Origin: Xiphydria camelus
Lineage: Eukaryota; Arthropoda; Insecta; Hymenoptera; Xiphydriidae
NCBI GenBank assembly: GCA_963678675.1
Contig: OY783191.1
Location: 26,060,955 to 26,124,954, forward strand
Length of the DNA: 64,000 bases
Reading direction: 5' to 3'
Both the position numbers and the translations under genes were made by a program. Below are positions 6,749 to 14,285 of the stretch, piece by piece; the stretch's first letter is position 1; each line of letters starts with the position of its first letter. The notes beneath the pieces are model-generated. The model saw nothing but the letters and a program-made list of their open reading frames with translations. It was not told the origin of the DNA and made no database searches.

Positions 6749-9700
6749 ATGGCGACACCACCACGCGTTCCTCTGAGGATCGAGGTACCTCTACCGGAGG
6801 TATTTCGATGCCCGGTCTGCTACGGCGGTTCGGGCTTAATTCGCTCCAAGGGGAGCTTTAAAGGGAACGCGGAGCTGTCAAAGCACCTGGCCCTTATGGC
6901 CAGGAATAATGAGCCGGCTCATGCGGGATTATATATTGAGTATGCGTGCTCGCAGTGCTCCTTCGTCGGAAAGGGCAGGTATGCCCTTAAAGACGTTAAG
7001 GCGCACTTCGAGCGATCGCATCCCCGTTCGACAGCTCCCTCCCAATCGACGGCCGCTACATCCGGCCAAAATACCTCCGCCCCCGCGAGCTCTCGCCCCG
7101 CGACTACCTCGGGTAGCGCGGGTTTAAGGACCGTAAGAGCGGCGATACGTGCGACGGCGACGACGACGGGTGCAACGAGGACACCGCCATCAACGACCTC
7201 GGCCACGACAACCACCACCGTGGCAGCCTCCATCAACACCACGAGGAGAACGGGAGGAGCAGCGACCCAGATGACGCTGACCTTTGGGCCGACGCGGCAG
7301 GTTCCAGCCACACAACACCTCGTGCGGACTGCCGGGGCGACGGGAGTCACCGTCCCCCTTCGACCCTCGCCATCTACATCTTCGAGCGGGGGTCCATCAA
7401 GAGCGTCGACCCAGAGGCCAAACATCAGAGGAGCCGATACCATGAGGAGCGCGCTCGGGGGAACGCGGACATCTAGTTCCCCCCGCCCCGGTCCATCAAC
7501 ATCCTCTGGCCGGGGACCAACTCCACCTCCTCGACGGAGTGGAAGCGGTGCAACGACCACCTCTGCGCCGACTTCCACCCGTCCCTCGCAGACGACCACC
7601 ACGCGAGGAGTGACGACCAGGCGAGGACGTGCGACCAGCGCCCCGCCTGTGTCCCCAAGAGTCACGAGGAGTAGAGCCAGGAGACAGCGAGCGGCTACTG
7701 AGGATCGGTCTCCCGAACGTCCGAGGCAGCAGTTCCGGCGATCACCTCCGGTCACCGCTGGGACGACTTTCGCGGACGTCGTCGCAACTCCCCCCACACC
7801 CGTCGTCGCCCCCGTCGCCAGCGAGGGAGCAACGGCACCGCCTACGACATTAACAGTGCCGACCCTGGAGCAGCAGCGGCAGGAGATCCGCCAGCGCCTA
7901 CAGCTGCTACAGGGTGCACAGCCCTTCGTCGCCCTCGGAGGATTCCTGGACCCCCCGACAACCCCGCCCAATGAGACTATCATCCCCACCTCAAGTCCGG
8001 TAGCCACGATCACCGCCACTACCATTACCACCTCGGTATGTGGCGGGCCGATCTGTTCGACGGCCATCCATCCCGGGAGGGTAAGTCCCCCCCGAACACC
8101 GCCAAGGATGGAGGAAGTGATCGTGGAGGAAGAAGAAGAGGAGATACCGGACGAGGCGCCTGCAGTAACATCCGTTGCAGGCGCCGGGAGCGAGGAAGAA
8201 GAGGTGAGAGAGATCCCCGCCAGACGCCTCAGCGACGGAGCTGTCACCCTCTCCGTCGCGGGACGACCAAGGGTTTTAAGATCTGGTCGTCCCAGGCGAT
8301 CCGTAATACTATCCAGCGGATCGCCGTCGTCGTCGTCGTCGAGCGACGACGAGGTGTTCTGGCGGAACACCTCTTTTCCCCTCACACCTGCTCCCCCGGA
8401 GGTGGAGGTCTTACCGCACACACCAGAACTGGAGGCGGTAAGACGAAGATACTCGGCGACCCGTGAGTATCTCGCAGGGGTCGTCGAGTACCACGCGGGA
8501 AGTCGGGAGGTCCCGGACGCGGAAGAAGAGGAGATCCGGAGGAGAGTCCGGGCGGAGGCAGCTGCGAGGCCACCGCCCCCACAACCAGCGGCCCGATCAA
8601 CACCAGAGGGTCGCATTGAGGACTCCCCCCGGACAGCTGCAGCAGCAACGCCGCCAGCAGCAGCAGCGGCAGCAGCAACAACATCAGCAGCTGCCACGAG
8701 GACGGCGAGGATGGCAACGACCGCCACGCAGACGACGCCGACCATCGCGGCGTCGACATCGGCCCCAGCAGGACTGGAGCGCCGACCCGACGCGCCACCG
8801 CACGACACTCGAGGTAGGACCGAGGCAGGGGGGCATCGCGGATTCAACTCATCGCGCCGCGACCGGTCTGCATTAGTTCAGCGTCCGGTAAGTCCCTTGC
8901 AGCATGGTCATGGTGGTGGTTTCGTCGATGGTCCCCGGGCGCCCGGACGGGCTCCCCCGTTAGTTCCCCCACCCCCTCGACAGGGTGCCTCGGCCTCCCG
9001 AAGGCGGCCAGATCCGGCCCGCAATGGTGCGGGAGGACTGGGCGTGCCGCGCGGCGCCGGGGGTGTCGGGCCTGGTAGGGTCAACGCCCAGCCAACGTTG
9101 CCAGATGGCTCTGCGCCTCAGCCTCCTTTTAGCGAGACTGAGTGCGTTGAGCTCATCGAAGCGGCTGAGGCTGTCTCGTCGATAGACGAGTTGGAAGCGC
9201 TGGCAAGGCGACTTGCCACGCGTTTTCAGGCTGCGACTCCTGCTGGGCCCGGCGCCTCCGGTGCGCGAAATGCTCCCCGGCGTGGGGGCGGTCGGCCGCG
9301 CCGGAGGCGGGCAGCCGAGGACACGAACCCGGAGCGAGTAGCTGATCATTCGGATCAGCCTGATCCCCTGCTTCCTCCCCCCATGGATCGCGTGAGTCGT
9401 GCGACTCACATCCAGCGCTTGTACAGACAAGACCCCCGGCGTGCATTTCGCGAGGTGATGCAGGGCCCTACCGTTCAGTGTGCTGTGCCACGCGATAGGG
9501 TCCTTCATCACTTCGAGGAGGTGTATCGCCGGCGTGAGGACCCGGAAGGTCTTGTCGGGGGCTGGCCGACTGAGCCCCCGTTGCAGGACGATAACGACGC
9601 GCTGGTGTCACCCTTCAGTCAGCTGGAGGTACTCCGTCGGCTCAAGAACGCGGCTATTACCGCGCCTGGACCCGACGGTCTTACCTATCGCGACTTGCGA

Positions 9701-12019
9701 AGGGTTGACCCCGGTGCGTGTGTCCTGACTGCGGTTTATAACGCCTGCCGCAGGCTGGAAGCGATCCCTGAGGGTTGGAAGACTTCCAACACCGTCTTGG
9801 TGTACAAGAAAGGGGATCAGGACGATCTGAGTAATTGGCGCCCACTCGCGATGGGTTCGGTTCTCGCCAAGCTGTTCGCCGCCGTCGTGGCCGATCGTCT
9901 CACCGTATGGGCGACGCGCAACGGCCGCATCAGTCCTTCACAGAAGGGCTTCCTGAAGTACGAGGGATGCTACGAGCATTCCTTCGTGCTTCAGGAGGCC
10001 ATTCAGGACGCACGTCGGACTGGAAAGGAGGTAGTGGTGGCGTGGTTGGACCTCCGAAATGCTTTCGGTTCGGTCCCCCATGTCTCCATTGCAGCCGCGC
10101 TGGAGGGTGCCCAGGTGCCTGCATCTCTCCGCCGTTTGGTGGCGAGCATGTACCGAGGGGCCACGACGAGGGTGAGAACTGCGGACGGTTACACCTCGGA
10201 GGTGAACATCCAGTCGGGTGTAAAACAAGGTTGCCCGTTGAGCCCCATAGTGTTCAACCTCGCTCTCGAGCCCGTACTTCGTGCCCTTGCATCCTCGGAT
10301 GCGGGGTACGATTTACGCGGGACGAGATTGAACACTCTGGCGTATGCGGACGACCTTGCGCTGGTTGCCAGCGACCCCGCCGGGATGCGACTCCTCCTGT
10401 CCGCAGCGGAGAGGGCAGCACAGCGGATTGGCCTGCACTTTAACCCGGCTAAATGTGCCACTCTGCATATGAACTGCAGAAGAGGGCGCCGGGTGCTGCC
10501 GACTGTGTTCCCTCTCCAAGGAGAGCCCGTTCGCGCGTTATCGGACCGCGACGAATACCCCCACTTGGGTACACCCACCGGTGCCAACGTGAGCCAGACC
10601 CCAATAAAGGCGCTCGTTGACATCGTTGAGTGCCTCAAGGCGATCGATGCCTCGTTGCTCGCCCCTTGGCAGAAGTTTGACGCGGTAGCCAAGTTTGTGC
10701 TGCCGCGTATGGACTTCGGTCTAAGGGGAATGAGGATGGAGAAGGGGCCACTCGGTGAAGTCGACCGCCAACTGAAAAGGCTGGCCAAAGGCTGGTTCCA
10801 TCTCCCTCAGCGCGCGAGCGCGGAAGTGGTCTTCCTACCTCCATCTATGGGGGGAGGAGGGCTACTTCCGCTAGCTGATCTCGCGGATGCGCTCACCATT
10901 GCACACGCCTTCAGAATGCTGACGGCGGAGGATGCGGTGGTGAGAACAATCGCGAGTAGCGGGCTGAGGGCGGCGGTCAGGAAGCGGCTCGGCCGAGAGC
11001 CGTGCATGAATGACGTGGCGGAATACCTTTCCGGTTCGCTGGAGGGAGATTTCGCCAGGCACGGGGGGGACGTTAAGTCCCTCTGGACCTCGGCACGTGA
11101 CGCCGCCCGGAGGCAGTCAACGAAGCTCGGCGTGCGTTGGACGTGGTCTGACGAACGTGAGGAGCTGGCGATCGTGCTGCGAGCGACTCGTGACCGATCG
11201 ACCATCGTACCACCAGCCGCACGCTCGCAGATAGTGCACCGGATGAGGGTTGCACTGGTCGAGTACTACCGCGGAACCTTGCTGGCGAAGCGGGACCAGG
11301 GTAAGGTCCACGAGGTGTCAGGACGGGCGAAGTGGTCCAACCATTTCCTCCGGACTGGCGGCTTTACGCGTTTTGCTGACTGGCGTTTCATTCATCGAGC
11401 GCGTCTCAATGTCTTGCCTCTGAACGGAGCTAGGCCTTGGGAGGCGAACGATAAACGATGCCGGCGGTGCGGGAGCGCCCTCGAGACACTGCCCCATGTG
11501 CTCGGACATTGCACTCCTCACTCCAACGCGATTCAGCGTCGGCATGATGCGATCGTCGATCGGATCGTTAAGGCACAGCAACTGCCTGGTGTCGTTACCA
11601 CGAACCGCCCTGTGGCAGGGGTGGTTGGGGAGTTGGCCCAACTTCGGCCGGATATAGTTATCCGGGACGACCGGTCACGTGTCATCACCATCTTGGACGT
11701 GACGGTGCCCTTCGAGAACCGGCTGCAGGCGTGGGATGAGGCCAGAGCGCGGAAATACGCCAAGTACGCGCCCCTGGCGGACCAGCTGCAGGCGCAAGGG
11801 TACCGAGTTGTGGTTGACGCCTTTATCGTGGGTGCCCTCGGGTCGTGGTACTGGGGCAATGAGAAGGTGCTGAGATGGCTACGAATATCTTCGTGGTACG
11901 CGTCGATGATGCGCCGACTCATTGTCTCGGACACGATCCGATGGTCCCGCGACATATACGTGGAACACCTGACCGGCGCTAGGCAGTATGCACCACTCGA
12001 GCCCGAAAATAATCATTAG
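6749..12019 (+). CDS. Retrotransposon polyprotein, copy 2: Zn fingers, linker, RT, RLE (1756 aa)
   Basis: The ATG at 6749 has purine at -3 and G at +4 and begins the conserved MATPPRVPLR. Residues 21-58 hold a Cys-Cys-His-His set with unusual wide spacing (C21, C24, H46, H58). Residues 67-91 form a more regular C2H2 finger (C67, C70, H86, H91). A low-complexity linker follows to about residue 790, with a hydrophobic-acidic VIVEEEEE near 457 and an Arg-rich patch near 842-856. RT motifs are APGPDG (972-977), catalytic D1101 in WLDLRNAF, QGCPLSP, and YADD (1199-1202). The CCHC motif is C1571, C1574, H1583, C1588. The RLE core is P1634-D1635 and D1650, with RKYAKY about 20 residues later. All catalytic residues are present. 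R2-type proteins are usually 1000-1300 residues, so the linker explains the extra length. Variants unique to this copy include AAITAPG and LQAWDE. Confidence 0.94.
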   Translation: MATPPRVPLRIEVPLPEVFRCPVCYGGSGLIRSKGSFKGNAELSKHLALMARNNEPAHAGLYIEYACSQCSFVGKGRYALKDVKAHFERSHPRSTAPSQSTAATSGQNTSAPASSRPATTSGSAGLRTVRAAIRATATTTGATRTPPSTTSATTTTTVAASINTTRRTGGAATQMTLTFGPTRQVPATQHLVRTAGATGVTVPLRPSPSTSSSGGPSRASTQRPNIRGADTMRSALGGTRTSSSPRPGPSTSSGRGPTPPPRRSGSGATTTSAPTSTRPSQTTTTRGVTTRRGRATSAPPVSPRVTRSRARRQRAATEDRSPERPRQQFRRSPPVTAGTTFADVVATPPTPVVAPVASEGATAPPTTLTVPTLEQQRQEIRQRLQLLQGAQPFVALGGFLDPPTTPPNETIIPTSSPVATITATTITTSVCGGPICSTAIHPGRVSPPRTPPRMEEVIVEEEEEEIPDEAPAVTSVAGAGSEEEEVREIPARRLSDGAVTLSVAGRPRVLRSGRPRRSVILSSGSPSSSSSSDDEVFWRNTSFPLTPAPPEVEVLPHTPELEAVRRRYSATREYLAGVVEYHAGSREVPDAEEEEIRRRVRAEAAARPPPPQPAARSTPEGRIEDSPRTAAAATPPAAAAAAATTSAAATRTARMATTATQTTPTIAASTSAPAGLERRPDAPPHDTRGRTEAGGHRGFNSSRRDRSALVQRPVSPLQHGHGGGFVDGPRAPGRAPPLVPPPPRQGASASRRRPDPARNGAGGLGVPRGAGGVGPGRVNAQPTLPDGSAPQPPFSETECVELIEAAEAVSSIDELEALARRLATRFQAATPAGPGASGARNAPRRGGGRPRRRRAAEDTNPERVADHSDQPDPLLPPPMDRVSRATHIQRLYRQDPRRAFREVMQGPTVQCAVPRDRVLHHFEEVYRRREDPEGLVGGWPTEPPLQDDNDALVSPFSQLEVLRRLKNAAITAPGPDGLTYRDLRRVDPGACVLTAVYNACRRLEAIPEGWKTSNTVLVYKKGDQDDLSNWRPLAMGSVLAKLFAAVVADRLTVWATRNGRISPSQKGFLKYEGCYEHSFVLQEAIQDARRTGKEVVVAWLDLRNAFGSVPHVSIAAALEGAQVPASLRRLVASMYRGATTRVRTADGYTSEVNIQSGVKQGCPLSPIVFNLALEPVLRALASSDAGYDLRGTRLNTLAYADDLALVASDPAGMRLLLSAAERAAQRIGLHFNPAKCATLHMNCRRGRRVLPTVFPLQGEPVRALSDRDEYPHLGTPTGANVSQTPIKALVDIVECLKAIDASLLAPWQKFDAVAKFVLPRMDFGLRGMRMEKGPLGEVDRQLKRLAKGWFHLPQRASAEVVFLPPSMGGGGLLPLADLADALTIAHAFRMLTAEDAVVRTIASSGLRAAVRKRLGREPCMNDVAEYLSGSLEGDFARHGGDVKSLWTSARDAARRQSTKLGVRWTWSDEREELAIVLRATRDRSTIVPPAARSQIVHRMRVALVEYYRGTLLAKRDQGKVHEVSGRAKWSNHFLRTGGFTRFADWRFIHRARLNVLPLNGARPWEANDKRCRRCGSALETLPHVLGHCTPHSNAIQRRHDAIVDRIVKAQQLPGVVTTNRPVAGVVGELAQLRPDIVIRDDRSRVITILDVTVPFENRLQAWDEARARKYAKYAPLADQLQAQGYRVVVDAFIVGALGSWYWGNEKVLRWLRISSWYASMMRRLIVSDTIRWSRDIYVEHLTGARQYAPLEPENNH

Positions 12020-12944
12020 TATTTGCCCTCCTGCCTTGGTCAGTAGATGAGGTGGCTTTAGGATTGTTAGGTACCGGCTTTCCTGCTTCATCTCCATATC
12101 ATTCTTTCACCTATTGTATATACTATCATTCATCTATTAAAGTCATGTCATCCACCGTCATTACCGCACGCCGGCTACCTAAAACAAAATTATAATTGCT
12201 ACTACGTACTTATTATCCTTATCTTATATATTATTTATTTCCCATCTTATTATTATCTATTTCTATTACATTAATCGTGCCACCCATCTCGCCTCGCTAA
12301 TAATTATTACTATTGCCCTATAGTTATTCTACTGGTGTATTTATATTATACAAATATTATTATATTCTATGATAAACTAGACTAAGATACTTACCGATAT
12401 TTATCATATTTGATCAGGCCTCTGCGGCGATAAAACCCGAATAGCCTGTAGCCAGTAGTATCTATGTGTGTTGCCCACCGCATTGTGAGATTGTCTTGTG
12501 TTGTCCGTGTGTTGTCCTGTCCTGTCTTTGTTCGGTGCGGTGGAGCTGGTACCCCTGGGCTGGTCGGTCTCGGTCTGCTGTAAAGCGGATCGGGGGGTGG
12601 CTAGTCCATGGGTGCCGCTGGATTTCTGTTGTGTGGTCCCGTGATTGTCCCTCGGATACAGTGGCGCCACATCCCCCGACCGTAGGACGGCGGGGGGCTC
12701 CCAGTATTACTTTGTTAGGACCCGCCGAAACCAATAAATTTCCTTCATTACTATGGCGGGTCCTCAATAGTGGGGGGTGGGTATTTAGCCGCCCTCCTTA
12801 TATTTGTATTTATATTATTATATATTATATTATTTTTTTAATTGTTGTATTGTCGGCGCCACGCGCCATTCACCCCTGGGGGAGCATTGTTCCTCCGGGG
12901 GAACACATCTTTATTGTCTCTTAAATGTTTCAATAAATGGCTCG
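12020..12944 (+). other. 3' UTR of copy 2
   Basis: The 925 bases keep the ccctcctgccttggtcag block after the stop and an AT-rich middle (about 12120-12410). They then diverge from copies 1, 4 and 7, with ggcctctgcggcgat (12417 onward) and a different hairpin region. The stem CCCCCG/CGGGGG encloses ccgtaggacgg. The GGACCCGCC/GGCGGGTCC stem lies at 12718-12763. The final hairpin is CCCCTGGGGGA with TCCTCCGGGGG, held partly by wobble pairs. Copies 8, 9 and 10 have the same 3' UTR type. Confidence 0.83.
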
Positions 12945-13140
12945 TATCTGTTCTTATCAGCTTAATATCTGATACGATTCCCATTGGGAATCCAGTATAT
13001 TAAACTGATTTTTGGAGGTGGGTGAGGTGACGGGAGCTCGCTCCGGCCTTGCCGTGGGTTGGCCTGGTATTGCAGTACCTCCAGGACTGGCCCAATTATC
13101 CTTTCCAATTTTATATTCCTCCCTTTAATAAGGTTTGAGG
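12945..13140 (+). ncRNA. U2 snRNA nt 39-189 with 45-base 3' flank, after copy 2
   Basis: U2 occupies 12945-13095, from tatctg to ggcccaa, with all 3' structural elements intact. The flank 13096-13140 ends tttgagg. Instead of the spacer seen before copy 2, the flank is joined at a shared GG to reverse-transcriptase coding sequence (copy 3). The 5' part of U2 is not adjacent. Confidence 0.92.
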
Positions 13141-13385
13141 CTAATACCGCGCCTGGACCCGACGGTCTTACCTATCGCGACTTGCGAAGGGTTGACCCCG
13201 GTGCGTGTGTCCTGACTGCGGTTTATAACGCCTGCCGCAGGCTGGAAGCGATCCCTGAGGGTTGGAAGACTTCCAACACCGTCTTGGTGTACAAGAAAGG
13301 GGATCAGGATGACCTGAGTAATTGGCGCCCGCTCGCGATGGGTTCGGTTCTCGCCAAGCTTCTCGATCGCTTCTCGGCTCAATGA
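13139..13385 (+). pseudogene. Copy 3: 222-bp RT fragment fused to U2 5' end
   Basis: From 13139 to 13360 the sequence matches the RT region from ANTAPGPDG to SVLAKL of the full copies. It has neither start codon nor catalytic motifs A to C. The frame is open from the U2 part upstream and ends at a TGA at 13383-13385, inside the following U2 5' piece. The left junction (flank tttgaGG joined to ctaatacc) is the same as that of copy 5, so the two share an origin. The right junction at 13360/13361 is followed by five unexplained bases (tctcg) and then U2 nt 1. It is certainly nonfunctional as a protein. Confidence 0.88.
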
Positions 13386-13403
13386 GCTAAGATCAAAGTG
13401 TAG
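13366..13403 (+). ncRNA. U2 snRNA nt 1-38 (5' part; only copy in the window)
   Basis: The sequence starts atcgcttctcggctcaatga and ends gatcaaagtgtag. It contains the U2 5' end, a stem I hairpin GGCTC-aat-GAGCT (a sequence variant of the usual GGCC/GGCT stem that still pairs), and the first four bases of the branch-site recognition sequence GTAGTA. Copy 4 begins at the next base. Joined to nt 39 it would give a continuous U2, so this marks the insertion point. Directly upstream is retrotransposon RT sequence, so no U2 promoter is present. Confidence 0.93.
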
Positions 13404-14285
13404 GGCTCTTTACACCCTGTCTAACTAGTCATTCCTCGGTCGAACCTTTACATTCGCTGGGGAATTTTAATACTTGATTTTAACTTTCGCGCTTTTCGCG
13501 ACTTCGATCTTCGCTCGGTCGGGAAGTGATTAGTAGTAAGTTTTATTTTATGTGTGGTCAGTGTTAATTTATTAAGTTCAGTGTCGCGCGGTGTGTAGTG
13601 TCGGTAACTGCGTGCAGTGTCGTAATTTATTTTGTGCTGTCCCTCTGTGTGCCGCGCAGAGAGTTCGCGAGTGCGGAGTGTTCGCGAATAACCCCCTTGG
13701 AGGCGCTACCGGAGGACGCAGTCGTCACCCCAACGTTAAGTGGTCGGAGGTAAAGTAGAGTGTTTCTTTCCCCTTCCTTATCGTCCAACTCCCTTTCCTC
13801 AATCGAGCTCCTTACCGGTAACGGGAGGGAGTAATCGAGGGAGGAATCGGTTTTAACCCCTTTGAATTTCCCGGTTCCCTTTCATCAGCCCCCACTCGCC
13901 TGCCAGCGAGCCTTGCTCTAAGGCATCCGAGTGTCGGTTGCTGTAAGGCGACCTAACCCTACCCTACATTTCCCCTCTAACCTCCCCCGGTGTCAGGCGC
14001 TCTGCTGCGCGCGTCGCTCCTTGGAGCGATCCCCGCGGCTAAGTGCCCATCGGAGTCCCTAACCTCTTTGCACGGGTGGTGACAGCTGTCATCGTGCGAG
14101 CCACTCCGAGGAGTGACTCCCGCGCGTCAGTTGCCGCCATCTTCCTTATCCCCTCTAGTGCGAGGAGTTAGTCGGTTTGTGGCGGGAAACTGTCACGCCG
14201 CCTGGCGAATCCCCTAGAGTACCCTCTCCTAGTTAGTTTAACTTAACCGTCGGTTAAGTTTCCCGGTTACTCCGACCACTGAGAG
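13404..14285 (+). other. 5' UTR of copy 4
   Basis: The leader is 882 bases. The first ~150 differ in sequence from copies 2, 6 and 9-11, but keep the cctttaca-loop hairpin (13432-13464). From about 13580 it aligns closely with the other copies, with a two-base deletion between the first and second CAGTGTCG words. The candidate splice donor is weaker here (ggag|gtaaag). The TCGCTCC/GGAGCGA stem and the palindromes near the start codon are retained. Just before the ATG it reads gagag where the other copies have gcgag. Confidence 0.7.

Larger units (their letters stand above)
5873..12944 (+). mobile_element. Copy 2: full-length U2-targeted RLE retrotransposon
   Basis: The start is set at ggctctttacaccc, the sequence that directly follows U2 nt 38 in copy 4. 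The end is at the U2 nt 39 junction. The ORF is intact. This copy has its own sequence type: the N-terminal half resembles copy 6, while the 3' UTR resembles copies 8-10. It ends in aatggctcg instead of aatggcgtt, and this fixes the U2 junction at tatctg. Confidence 0.9.

Noticed and set aside
6919..8847. Long - strand open frame (642 codons) opposite the linker, and a similar one at 25310-26752
   Set aside because: It lies exactly opposite the GC-rich low-complexity linker, contains runs mirroring the + strand repeats, and is broken in the other copies. It is a composition effect.
13404..13470. HDV-like self-cleaving ribozyme at the element 5' end, as known for R2
   Set aside because: In copy 2, ggctct can pair with agagcc downstream, but copy 4, which has the true 5' junction, lacks that partner. 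I could not build the P1-P4 fold, so it is unsupported.
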